In this document: one piece after another, positions 1 to 7,240 of the stretch
Numbering within the stretch: the stretch's first letter is position 1
How the letters are laid out: each line of letters begins with the position of its first letter
NCBI GenBank assembly: GCA_003648675.1
Contig: QMPS01000030.1
Span: 1-7,614 of the forward strand
DNA from: Aquificota bacterium
Lineage (GTDB): Bacteria; Thermosulfidibacterota; Thermosulfidibacteria; Thermosulfidibacterales; B14-G1
Direction: 5' to 3'
DNA length: 7,614 bases
Position numbers and translations under genes: made by a program
Notes under the pieces: model-generated
Seen by the model: only the letters and a program-made list of their open reading frames with translations
What the model was told of the DNA's origin: nothing
The model's database searches: none

Positions 1-619
<619 letters not shown>

Positions 620-671
620 TTATGCCTCCCCTGTTTATCCCCTCTTTGGAGTGAGGACGGAACCTGAGAAC

Positions 672-748
672 TGGCGCCCCCGGGGTGATTCGAACACCCG
701 ACGCACGGCTCCGGAGGCCGTTGCTCTATCCTACTGAGCTACGGGGGC
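672..748 (-). tRNA. tRNA-Arg, anticodon CCG, CCA encoded
   Basis: Reads codon CGG. Folding the reverse strand from 748 gives a complete cloverleaf. The acceptor stem has seven perfect pairs (742-748 with 676-682). U8 is at 741. The D stem GCTC/GAGC encloses a nine-base loop. A 5-bp anticodon stem carries loop CTCCGGA (716-710), so the anticodon is CCG (714-712). The variable loop is GCGTC. The T stem GGGTG/CACCC carries loop TTCGAAT. The discriminator is G675, followed by genomically encoded CCA (674-672). Length is 74 nt plus CCA. It has its own strong promoter upstream and sits head-to-head with ribE. Confidence 0.97.
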
Positions 749-759
749 GCTCTTGAAAA

Positions 760-787
760 AGTATACCTGGGGATTGTAGGGTGTCAA
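760..787 (-). promoter_or_regulatory. Sigma70-type promoter of tRNA-Arg
   Basis: On the minus strand a perfect -35 TTGACA (787-782) is followed after 16 bp by a -10 TATACT (765-760). Transcription would start near 753, a few bases before the tRNA 5' end at 748. With no clear terminator after the tRNA, the same promoter may also serve mreB. The -35 box ends 25 bp before the ribE start on the other strand, so any ribE promoter must overlap this one. Confidence 0.75.
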
Positions 788-812
788 GCGAACCTTTTCA
801 CGGGAGAGGTCG

Positions 813-1451
813 GTGTTCACTGGACTCATAAGGGAACTGGGCAAGGTTGTTTCCCTGGCACCCATGGCGGGGGGAATGCGACTTGAGGTGACCATGGAGA
901 CGAAGGGAGAAGGTTCTCCCGTGGTGGGAGACAGTGTGGCTGTCAATGGAGCCTGCCTCACGATAGTGGAGGTGGGCTCGGGTCGGGTGGTTATGGAGGT
1001 CTCTCCTGAGACCTTGACCCGCACCAATTTGGGGACCTTGAAGCCTGGGGATGTGGTGAACCTGGAAAGAGCCCTGCGGGTGGGCGACGCCCTGGATGGT
1101 CATCTGGTCTTGGGTCACGTGGATGATACCGTCTCTCTCTTGGAGGTGAGGAGGGAGGGGGAATTCTATCTCTTTCGCTTTTCTTTGCCACCTCACCTTG
1201 CCCGGTATGTGGCGGAAAAGGGCTCTGTGGCCTTGGACGGCATAAGCCTCACTGTGAGGGGGCTGGCGGGAGACTCCTTCACTGTGGCGGTTATTCCCCA
1301 TACCTACAGAAATACCAACCTCCAGTTCAGGAGACCCGGTGACAAGTTGAATCTGGAGGTGGACGTCATTGCCCGGTACGTGGAGCGCTTGATGGGGGGC
1401 GGTGGGGGAGCCCTTTCAGAGGATATCCTCAAGAGGACCGGTTTTCTATAG
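813..1451 (+). CDS. ribE: Riboflavin synthase, alpha subunit
   Basis: Catalyses dismutation of two 6,7-dimethyl-8-ribityllumazine molecules to riboflavin, the last step of vitamin B2 synthesis, in the cytosol as a trimer. The 212 residues match the usual 200-215. Two tandem lumazine-binding barrels are visible. Barrel 1 (about 1-95) begins MFTGLI and carries GDSVAVNGACLT (39-50). Barrel 2 (about 96-195) begins GHLVLGHVD (96-104) and carries KGSVALDGISLTV (136-148), IPHTYRNTNL (161-170) and NLEVDVIARYVERL (180-193). Cys48, His97 and His102 sit where the E. coli enzyme has conserved residues (alignment from memory). The start is GTG at 813, chosen because it begins the invariant MFTG and has GGGAGAGG at 802-809. 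It is the only plus-strand gene here, divergent from tRNA-Arg and convergent with pnp. No other rib gene adjoins it. In E. coli nomenclature the gene is ribC. Confidence 0.96.
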   Translation: MFTGLIRELGKVVSLAPMAGGMRLEVTMETKGEGSPVVGDSVAVNGACLTIVEVGSGRVVMEVSPETLTRTNLGTLKPGDVVNLERALRVGDALDGHLVLGHVDDTVSLLEVRREGEFYLFRFSLPPHLARYVAEKGSVALDGISLTVRGLAGDSFTVAVIPHTYRNTNLQFRRPGDKLNLEVDVIARYVERLMGGGGGALSEDILKRTGFL

Positions 1452-1454
1452 ATT

Positions 1455-1534
1455 GTTCAATGTTCAAAGTTCAAGGTTCGAGGTTTCACTTCAGAGCTGC
1501 CTAAGCCGAACATTGAACGTTGAACTTTGAATTC
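1455..1534. repeat. Heptad-repeat inverted element between ribE and pnp
   Basis: The left arm holds four tandem 7-bp units of the form GTTCAAN or GTTCGAG (1455-1482). The right arm carries the complementary unit, GAAC-N-TT type, at 1508-1528 and continues degenerate to 1534. Paired in phase, 1456-1482 and roughly 1502-1528 make a stem with about one mismatch per heptad and a loop near 1483-1501. The element starts three bases after the ribE stop and ends at the pnp stop, so it is the whole convergent intergenic gap. It might stop transcription or protect 3' ends. No T-tract follows on either strand, so it is not a canonical intrinsic terminator. Confidence 0.8.
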
Positions 1535-3751
1535 TCATCTCCTCCTGTCTCTGTTATCCCTTCTGGGTGGCCGGCTGGAGGGTCCCCTTCCCTTATCTCC
1601 CCGATCACCTCGGTCTCTGGGGGGCCGGGATGGTCTGTCGGTTCGGGGTTCCATCTCTTCCTCGGCTTGTCCTGGAAGGGGTTCCATGCCCTTTCTGGTG
1701 AGTTTTACCCTTCCCAGGTCGTCTATCTCTAGTATCTTCACTTTCACCAGGTCACCCAAGTGGAAGATGCGCCGGATGTCCCGGATGCGTTTGTCACTTG
1801 CCTGGGAAATGTGGAGGAGGCCCTCTTTGCCGGGTCCTAGTTCTATAAAGACGCCGTAGTCCTCTATTCGGGTCACCTTGCCCTCCACCTCTTCTCCAGG
1901 CTCGAACTCTTTGGTGAGTTGGTGGATAAAATCTATGGCCTTTTGGGCGGCTTCCTCGGAGGAGGCGGCGACGGAGATGAGCCCCGAGTCTTCCACGTCT
2001 ATTTTCACGTCGAAGCGGTCAATAATGGCTTTGATAGTCTTACCACCAGGGCCTATCACTTCCCGGACCTTTTCAGGTTTCACCTGGATGGTGAGAATGC
2101 GGGGTGCCAAAGGAGATAGTTGGGCCCTGGGCCTGTCCAGGACTTCTCTCATCTTAGAGAGGATATAGAGTCTACCTTCTTTGGCTTGCTCCAAGGCCTC
2201 CCTTAAGACCTCCTGAGGAACGCCCTCTTCCACCTTGATGTCCATCTGGAGGGCGGTGATGCCGTCTTCTGTACCCGCTACCTTGAAGTCCATGTCTCCC
2301 AGGTGGTCTTCCATGCCCATGATGTCTGACAGGATGGCGTATTTGCTCCCTTCCCACACCAGTCCCATGGCGATGCCTGCTACGTCTTTCTTAACAGGCA
2401 CGCCAGCGTCCATAAGGGCCAGGCTTCCGCCGCACACGGTGGCCATGCTGGATGAGCCGTTGGACTCTAGGATATCAGAGACCACCCTGATGGTGTAAGG
2501 AAACTGGGCCTCGTCTTGGGGCACCACGGCCTTCAGAGCTCTTTCTGCCAAGGCGCCATGGCCCACTTCACGGCGGGATACGCCTCTAATTGGTCTAACT
2601 TCACCCACAGAGAAGGGTGGGAAGTTGTAGTGGACCATAAAAGATTTGGTGCTTTCCCCTATGAGGGCGTCCACTATCTGTTCCTCTGAAGGGGTGCCCA
2701 GGGTGACGGCCACTAAGGCCTGGGTTTCTCCTCGCGTGAAAAGGGCTGAGCCGTGGGCCCTGGGAAGGAGCCCCACCTCTATAGAGATAGGGCGGATGTC
2801 CTTGAGACCCCGCCCGTCCGCCCTCATGCCTCTCTCTAGGATGAGGCGGCGCATCTCTTCCTTTTCCACTTCTTGGAAGGCCTGGGCTGCCAGGGTCTGA
2901 GCTTCCTCGTCTTCCCATAGGGAAACCAGGTCTCTCTTTAGATCGTCTAGGGCCTTTTCTCTTTCCTTCTTGAGCTGTACCTGGAGGGCTGCCAGGAGTC
3001 TCTCCATGTGGTGAGTGCGGATCCACTCTTTGTATTCGGTGAGGTCTGGCGGAGGTTCGAAGTCGATCTTCTCTTTGCTTCCGGTTTTCTCCAAAAGGTC
3101 AAGCTGAAGCTGGATCGCTTTTCTAATCTCTTGGTGGGCTAGCTCCAAGGCTTCCAAGACTACCTCTTCTGGGACCTCTTTGGCCTCGCATTCCACCATA
3201 ACGATTGATTTCTCCGTCCCCGCCACCGTGAGGTTTAAAGTTCCCTTTTCCATCTCTTCATGGGTGGGATTAACGATGAGGCGGTTGTCCACCCGTCCGA
3301 TTCTCACAGCACCTACAGGCCCGTCAAAGGGGATATCCGACAGGGTAAGGGCTGCTGAGGCTCCAATGATAGCGGGGATGTCTGAGGGGTTATCGTCATC
3401 AGCGGAGACCACCAAGGCAATGACCTGGACCTCATGGCGGAAGTTCTTGGGGAATAAAGGGCGAATAGGCCTATCGATGAGGCGGGAGGTGAGGATCTCT
3501 AGATCCATGGGCCGACCTTCCCTTTTAAAGAAGCCGCCCGGTATTTTACCGGCGGCGTAGGCCCTCTCTCTGTACTCCACTGTCAGAGGGAAGAAGTCCA
3601 GTCCCTCCAGGGGCTCCTTGCTAGCTGTGGCTGCCACCAGGACAGCCGTTTCTCCGTATTGAACCAAAACTGAGCCGCCTGCCTGCTTGGCTATGCGGCC
3701 TGTTTCTATACTCAAAGATCTTCCGTTTACTCCTTGTTCTACTTTATCCAT
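1535..3751 (-). CDS. pnp: Polyribonucleotide nucleotidyltransferase (PNPase)
   Basis: Phosphorolytic 3'-5' exoribonuclease of mRNA decay, a ring-shaped trimer in the cytosol. The 738 residues show the full domain order: first RNase PH-like domain (about 1-145, with GGFFKREGRP at 72-81 and DRPIRPLFP at 93-101), a helical domain (about 150-305), and the second, catalytic RNase PH domain (about 312-540). Then come KH (about 552-612, loop GPGG at 567-570) and S1 (about 620-687). Catalytic-site residues are present: R393, R394, H398, the NGSSS phosphate site (431-435), D482, D488 and K490. After S1 comes a tail of about 45 residues, very rich in Arg, Asp, Gly and Pro. ATG 3751 has AGGAGAGGG just upstream, starting at the rpsO stop. 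Only 13 nt separate it from rpsO, so there is no room for the rpsO-pnp terminator and RNase III hairpin known in E. coli. Confidence 0.98.
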   Translation of the reverse strand: MDKVEQGVNGRSLSIETGRIAKQAGGSVLVQYGETAVLVAATASKEPLEGLDFFPLTVEYRERAYAAGKIPGGFFKREGRPMDLEILTSRLIDRPIRPLFPKNFRHEVQVIALVVSADDDNPSDIPAIIGASAALTLSDIPFDGPVGAVRIGRVDNRLIVNPTHEEMEKGTLNLTVAGTEKSIVMVECEAKEVPEEVVLEALELAHQEIRKAIQLQLDLLEKTGSKEKIDFEPPPDLTEYKEWIRTHHMERLLAALQVQLKKEREKALDDLKRDLVSLWEDEEAQTLAAQAFQEVEKEEMRRLILERGMRADGRGLKDIRPISIEVGLLPRAHGSALFTRGETQALVAVTLGTPSEEQIVDALIGESTKSFMVHYNFPPFSVGEVRPIRGVSRREVGHGALAERALKAVVPQDEAQFPYTIRVVSDILESNGSSSMATVCGGSLALMDAGVPVKKDVAGIAMGLVWEGSKYAILSDIMGMEDHLGDMDFKVAGTEDGITALQMDIKVEEGVPQEVLREALEQAKEGRLYILSKMREVLDRPRAQLSPLAPRILTIQVKPEKVREVIGPGGKTIKAIIDRFDVKIDVEDSGLISVAASSEEAAQKAIDFIHQLTKEFEPGEEVEGKVTRIEDYGVFIELGPGKEGLLHISQASDKRIRDIRRIFHLGDLVKVKILEIDDLGRVKLTRKGMEPLPGQAEEEMEPRTDRPSRPPRDRGDRGDKGRGPSSRPPRRDNRDRRR

Positions 3752-3764
3752 GCCCTCTCCTGTA

Positions 3765-4034
3765 TCACTTTCTCAGTCCCAGTCTTTCAATGAGGGCACT
3801 ATATCTCTCCAGGTCTTTTTCCCGGAGATAGCGCAGGAGCCTTCTCCTCCTGCCCACCAGCTTAAGGAGTCCCCTTCTGGAGTTGAAGTCGTGTTTATGC
3901 CTTTCGAAGTGCTGTGAGAGGTTCCTGATCCTCTCCGTTAAGATGGCAATCTGTACCTCTGGCGAGCCTGTGTCGTGCTCGTGAATCTTAAAGGCTTCGA
4001 TGAGTTCCTGTTTCCTTTCCTTGGTGATGCTCAA
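3765..4034 (-). CDS. rpsO: 30S ribosomal protein S15, TTG start
   Basis: Primary 16S rRNA-binding protein that nucleates the 30S platform. From TTG 4034 the protein is 89 residues, the normal S15 length. Seen: [17 protein letters not shown], the [19 protein letters not shown] rRNA-binding region, and a C-terminus ending LIERLGLRK. An in-frame GTG lies at 4043, but it overlaps the Shine-Dalgarno AAGGAGGTG (4049-4041). From TTG 4034 the GGAGG core is eight bases away, which is ideal. I therefore reject the 92-residue version. It lies downstream of truB (67 nt gap) and 13 nt before pnp, the common bacterial order. S15 often represses its own mRNA, but I see no leader structure here that I can assign to that. 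Confidence 0.96.
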   Translation of the reverse strand: MSITKERKQELIEAFKIHEHDTGSPEVQIAILTERIRNLSQHFERHKHDFNSRRGLLKLVGRRRRLLRYLREKDLERYSALIERLGLRK

Positions 4035-4040
4035 ACTTTT

Positions 4041-4049
4041 CACCTCCTT
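4041..4049 (-). promoter_or_regulatory. Strong Shine-Dalgarno that fixes the rpsO start
   Basis: AAGGAGGTG on the minus strand is a near-perfect anti-16S match. Its GGAGG core (4047-4043) ends eight bases before TTG 4034. The upstream in-frame GTG (4043-4041) lies inside it and cannot be served by it. Confidence 0.85.
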
Positions 4050-4101
4050 TTTTCAGTTCTGGCCCCCACTACCATATAACCTCTTCCTTTGTAAAGGGAG
4101 G

Positions 4102-5013
4102 TCAAGATGCGTGAAAAACCCTTCGGGGGTGGCATAGCCAGGTGCCTTCGGGGGAGGCTATCATTTCCCCCATGGCCACCAGTTCCCCCTCTTGGTCGAT
4201 CAGTCTCACAAGCATGCCTTCCTTTATTTCGTCCACTCCCAACTCTGCTGGCGTGGTGACCAGGGGGTTACCCATGGCCACCCACCACCGGAGTCGGCCT
4301 GCCAGTACCAAGGCTGGAGAGTCCTTCACTGCTTGGGCCATAGGGATAACCAGTTTTTGGCGCTCTTCCAGGGTCATCTCTTTCAATTCGTCCAGGGTGA
4401 CTGCCTCGTCTAGAGTGAATCCACATGCTTTGGTTCTTACCAGATCCCAGAGGACTCCTCCGCAGCCCAGGCGCTCTCCCACGTCGTGGGCCAGCTGCCT
4501 GATGTAGACTCCTTTACCGCAGCGGATGAAGATCTTGATGTAAGGTAGATTCACTTCAAGGCAACTCAGTTCGTGGACCGTTACCTTTTTGGGCTTGCGC
4601 TCCACCACTTCTCCCTTCCGGGCCAGCTGATAGAGGCGTTTGCCTTTGTACCGGGCAGCCGAGAACATGGGAGGGATCTGCTCTATCTCCCCTGTGAAGT
4701 CTTTGAGAATCTCTTCCACCTTCTCCCGGGTAGTGGTGGGCACCTCTCTCTCTTCCAGTATGGTGCCTTCTTTGTCGTATGTGTCCGTCACCACTCCCAG
4801 TTTTATGGTGGCTAGGTACTCCTTTTCTCTGTCCATGAGGAAGGGAGTGAGTTTAGTAGCTTTCCCCAGACAGATGGGCAATACGCCTTTGGCCATGGGA
4901 TCCAAGGTGCCTAAATGCCCTGCCTTCTTGGTTTTGAGGAGCCTTCTCACCTTCTCCACAATTCTGGTGGACGTGGGGCCGGGGTGTTTATTTATGACTA
5001 TGATGCCGTCCAT
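4102..5013 (-). CDS. truB: tRNA pseudouridine(55) synthase TruB
   Basis: Isomerises U55 to pseudouridine in the T-loop of almost all elongator tRNAs. The 303 residues match the family's usual 290-315. Seen: DGIIVINKHPGPTS (2-15), catalytic motif AGHLGTLDPMAKGVLP (31-46) with nucleophile Asp38, the KEYLATIKLGVVTDTYD strand pair (64-80), QIPPMFSAARYKGKRLY (112-128) and GKGVYIRQLAHDVGERLG (166-183). A PUA-like C-terminal domain follows from about 232. The third motif position has Leu where GHTGTLDP is commoner, which is a tolerated difference. ATG 5013 follows GGGAGG at 5027-5022, which can pair with an upstream CTCCCCG. The gene heads the truB-rpsO-pnp unit. The commonly adjacent rbfA, infB and nusA are not upstream, where a PrmA-like gene lies 150 nt away. 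Confidence 0.97.
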   Translation of the reverse strand: MDGIIVINKHPGPTSTRIVEKVRRLLKTKKAGHLGTLDPMAKGVLPICLGKATKLTPFLMDREKEYLATIKLGVVTDTYDKEGTILEEREVPTTTREKVEEILKDFTGEIEQIPPMFSAARYKGKRLYQLARKGEVVERKPKKVTVHELSCLEVNLPYIKIFIRCGKGVYIRQLAHDVGERLGCGGVLWDLVRTKACGFTLDEAVTLDELKEMTLEERQKLVIPMAQAVKDSPALVLAGRLRWWVAMGNPLVTTPAELGVDEIKEGMLVRLIDQEGELVAMGEMIASPEGTWLCHPRRVFHAS

Positions 5014-5163
5014 GTTCTATACCTCCCGTAGAAGCGGGGAGTCCATTAGCACAGATGGTAGGGAGTGACAAGGCTTTATTTGTTTATCCTTATTCGTGAG
5101 ATGAGTGGCAGCTTAGGCGGGCTTACTCTTGGCTTTACCTTGTCCGTTGAAGAGCCCAACTTT
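5014..5163 (-). other. Intergenic leader before truB, no gene recognised
   Basis: This 150-nt gap is the longest same-strand gap between non-repeat regions, and it probably holds the truB-rpsO-pnp promoter. I find no convincing -35/-10 pair. On the minus strand TTGTCA is followed after 15 bp by GCTAAT, which is weak. Just after the upstream stop codon, GGGC and TCTT (5157-5150) can pair with AAGA and GCCC (5130-5127, 5122-5119) across a 4-nt bulge, without a T-run. A nine-codon frame (5046-5017) ends three bases before the truB ATG but lacks a ribosome binding site. I could not match the region to 6S, SRP, tmRNA or RNase P RNA. Confidence 0.4.
5022..5041 (-). promoter_or_regulatory. Possible hairpin covering the truB Shine-Dalgarno
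   Basis: CTCCCCG (5041-5035) can pair with CGGGAG (5028-5023) around loop CTTCTA, giving six pairs with one bulged C. This buries most of the GGGAGG ribosome binding site. Such a fold could damp truB translation, but its size is small enough to arise by chance. Confidence 0.35.
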
Positions 5164-5727
5164 TCAGCTCCTTTCCAGCAATAGGGTGGTGTACTCTTCC
5201 ATGAAGCGGTTTTTCAAAAGTTGGCATCCTAGGGATTGGAAGGTGAGGAGGACTTGGTAGTTTTCGTGGAAGGCCACCCCAGAGAGAAGGAGGGTTCCCC
5301 CCGGCAGGAGTTTTCCCACCATCTGGGGAGCCAGGGCCATTAGTATGTCCCCATGGATGTTGGCCATGATGAGATGGAAGGGGCCTGGAGCAGCTTCTAT
5401 GCTTCCCAGGCGGATATCCATCTTTATGCCGTTGAGCCGGGTGTTTTCTTGGGTTACCTCTACGGCTTTGGGATCTATGTCCACGGCTGTCACGGGGTTG
5501 GCTCCTAGTAGGGCTGCTGCTATGGCTAGAATTCCCGTTCCGCAACCCAGGTCTAGGACCCTTGCACCATCCAAAGGGGGCAAGTTTTCCAGCTCTTCCA
5601 GGCAGGAGAGGGTGGTTTCATGCTCCCCCGAGCCGAAGGCTCCCCTCTGAATGATTAGGGGGATGCGTCCTTCGGGGGGCGGCTCTTTGGGAGAGATGAT
5701 GACCAACCTTTTACCTGCCAAGATCAT
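5164..5727 (-). CDS. PrmA-like SAM-dependent methyltransferase, short form
   Basis: Predicted cytosolic protein methyltransferase of the PrmA (ribosomal protein L11 methyltransferase) family. From ATG 5727 it has 187 residues. Seen: GAFGSGEHETT (29-39, PrmA signature before the SAM fold), SAM motif I VLDLGCGTG (57-65), acidic residue D83 in AVDID, and MANI (121-124) in place of the family's VANI catalytic-loop motif. PrmA proteins are usually about 290-320 residues with an N-terminal ferredoxin-like domain that grips L11. That domain is absent here. A longer frame reaches back to 5796, but it would overlap the permease and adds no recognisable domain. ATG 5727 has GAGG eight bases upstream, overlapping the permease TGA. 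L11 as substrate is therefore uncertain. Another lysine target, as in the related ETF-beta methyltransferases, is an alternative. Confidence 0.85.
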   Translation of the reverse strand: MILAGKRLVIISPKEPPPEGRIPLIIQRGAFGSGEHETTLSCLEELENLPPLDGARVLDLGCGTGILAIAAALLGANPVTAVDIDPKAVEVTQENTRLNGIKMDIRLGSIEAAPGPFHLIMANIHGDILMALAPQMVGKLLPGGTLLLSGVAFHENYQVLLTFQSLGCQLLKNRFMEEYTTLLLERS

Positions 5728-5737
5728 GGTCCTTTCC

Positions 5738-7030
5738 TCAGATGTAGAGGCGGAGGATGAAAAGCCCCCCCAAGATCCATAAGAGGGGATGCACATCCCT
5801 CCATCTTCCTGTGAGGAGCTTTATTAAGGGGTAGGACACGAACCCCGCTGCCAATCCGTTGGCTATGGAGTAGGTGAGGGGCATGGTGAAGAGGGTGAGA
5901 AAGGCTGGTAGAGCCTCGGTCATGTCCTTCCAGGGCAGATCCTTGGCTTGAGAAGTCATGAGGATGCCTACCACTATCAAAGCTGGAGCGGTGGCTGCCT
6001 GGGGCACCATCTTTACTAGAGGGGTGAAGAAGAGAGAGATGAGGAAGAGGACTCCCACCACTGCTGCCGTCAAACCGGTTCTGCCTCCTTCTGCTACACC
6101 TGTGGAGCTCTCTATGTAGGTGGTGACAGTGGAGGTGCCTAGCACGGCTCCCACGGTGGTGCCCATGGCATCGGCCATGAGGGCTTGGTCCATGCGTTTC
6201 AGGGTTCCTTTCTTGATGAACCCTCCAAGGGTGCCCATGGCTGTGAGGGAGCCGATGGTGTCGAACATATCCACGAAAAGTAGGGCAATCACTGCTTTCC
6301 AGAAGCCCAGGGTCATAATGCCCGACAGTTTGAATTTGAAGAAGGTGGAAGAGGGATGGGGCAGTGAGAAGACGCCTTTTGGAGGTGGCGCGTGGCCTGT
6401 GATTATGGCTAAGGCGGTGACGGCTATGATGCTTAAGAAGATAGCTCCTTTCACCCCCCTAGCCATGAGGGCTCCGGTGATGATGAGTCCTATGGAGGCC
6501 AGAATGGCCGTGGGGCTGGCCAGGTTGCCTAGGGTGACCAGGGTGGCGGGGGAACCTTTTATGAATCCAGCGTCCCTCATGCCAATGAAGGCGATGAAGA
6601 GGCCTATGCCCACGGGGGTGGCCATCCTTATGCTTTCGGGTATGGCTTCTACCAGTTTGGCCCTGAGTCCGAAGAGGGTGAGGAAGATGAATATGATGCC
6701 CTCCACAAAGACGGCTCCCAGGGCTATTTCCCAAGAGTAGCCTAGCCCATTCACTATGCCGTAGGTGAAGTAGGCGTTGAGGCCCATGCCTGGAGCTAGA
6801 GCGAAGGGGTAGCCTGCGTAGAGGCCCATGATCAGGGTGGCCAGGGCCGACGCCACGCAGGTGGCGAAGATGACCCCGTCGAAGGGTATGCCCGCCTGGG
6901 ATAGGATAGCGGGGTTAACGAAGATGATATAGGCCATGGTGAGGAAAGTGGTAACTCCTGCCCTGATCTCCCGGCGAATCTCTTGGGAGGTGAGGCGGGG
7001 AAAAGGAGCAGGACGCAGGTGATCTAGCAT
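5738..7030 (-). CDS. AzgA/PbuG-type purine permease (NCS2 family)
   Basis: Inner-membrane importer of purine bases (adenine, guanine or hypoxanthine), probably proton-coupled as in the family. The 430 residues match the usual 430-450. The protein is strongly hydrophobic, with about 12-14 likely membrane segments. Signature stretches are FLTMAYIIFVNP (29-40), APGMGLNAYFTYG (79-91), FVDMFDTIGSL (252-262) and TYIESSTGVAEGGRTG (304-319), the last two lining the nucleobase site in known relatives. ATG 7030 is preceded by GGGAGAG at a suitable distance. That SD can pair weakly with CTCTC at 7057-7053. No purine-riboswitch core was seen in the 60 nt between the repeat element and the start. The stop lies 10 nt before the PrmA-like gene. 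The exact base transported cannot be told from sequence. Confidence 0.95.
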   Translation of the reverse strand: MLDHLRPAPFPRLTSQEIRREIRAGVTTFLTMAYIIFVNPAILSQAGIPFDGVIFATCVASALATLIMGLYAGYPFALAPGMGLNAYFTYGIVNGLGYSWEIALGAVFVEGIIFIFLTLFGLRAKLVEAIPESIRMATPVGIGLFIAFIGMRDAGFIKGSPATLVTLGNLASPTAILASIGLIITGALMARGVKGAIFLSIIAVTALAIITGHAPPPKGVFSLPHPSSTFFKFKLSGIMTLGFWKAVIALLFVDMFDTIGSLTAMGTLGGFIKKGTLKRMDQALMADAMGTTVGAVLGTSTVTTYIESSTGVAEGGRTGLTAAVVGVLFLISLFFTPLVKMVPQAATAPALIVVGILMTSQAKDLPWKDMTEALPAFLTLFTMPLTYSIANGLAAGFVSYPLIKLLTGRWRDVHPLLWILGGLFILRLYI

Positions 7031-7089
7031 GCATTCTCTCCCGACAGAGTCTGAGAGTCTTTTTAACTTTTAGAGGAACCCTGTGTCCA

Positions 7090-7237
7090 GCAGTTAGCTC
7101 ATGGCTGATGGCTCATGGCTCATGGCTCGTGGCTCATTGCTGATAGCTCATAGCTGGTGGTTGATGGCGCATTGCTCATAGCTAGGGGTAAAAGCCAATA
7201 GGCTATGAACTATGAGCTATCAGCAATGAACTATCTG

Positions 7238-7240
<3 letters not shown>
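7090..7240. repeat. Long heptad-repeat element with inverted arms (12 + 7 units)
   Basis: Twelve uninterrupted 7-bp units run from 7097 to 7180, consensus GCTCATG. Positions 1 and 6 are invariant, 4 is C or G, and 7 is G, A or T. A spacer (about 7181-7191) follows, then seven units on the opposite strand (7240-7192), again in phase. Arms 7132-7153 and 7210-7231 are complementary at 21 of 22 positions. An alternative fold pairs 7160-7182 with 7202-7224 around a 19-nt loop. The terminal unit begins with the TAG stop of murA. The period of seven is not a multiple of three, and no frame stays open, so it is not coding. It occupies most of the 207 bp between murA and the permease. Confidence 0.9.

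Noticed and set aside
749..812. FMN riboswitch upstream of ribE
   Set aside because: The gap is 64 nt, less than half the size of the known FMN aptamer, and lacks its conserved segments.
731..1301. Minus-strand frames opposite ribE
   Set aside because: ribE on the plus strand has two full lumazine-binding barrels; the opposing frames have no domain or good start.
1452..1534. Canonical rho-independent terminator
   Set aside because: The hairpin is long and mismatch-rich, and no T-run follows on either strand. A transcription-stopping role stays possible but unproven.
4050..4101. Terminator or promoter between truB and rpsO
   Set aside because: CCTT/AAGG and CCTC/GAGG can pair weakly but have no T-run. 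TTGACC and TATATG are 21 bp apart, too far for a normal promoter.
5728..5796. Longer start for the PrmA-like gene at 5796
   Set aside because: It would overlap the permease by 59 bp and adds a low-complexity Ser-rich stretch, while ATG 5727 has a good ribosome binding site.
6120..6740. Long open frame (206 codons) on the plus strand
   Set aside because: It is antisense to the purine permease, whose protein has clear family motifs. The plus-strand product is Met/Pro/Ala-rich low-complexity with no recognisable domain.
7031..7096. Purine riboswitch upstream of the permease
   Set aside because: The region is only about 60 nt, with none of the conserved three-way-junction core sequences I know; only a weak 5-bp hairpin near the SD.
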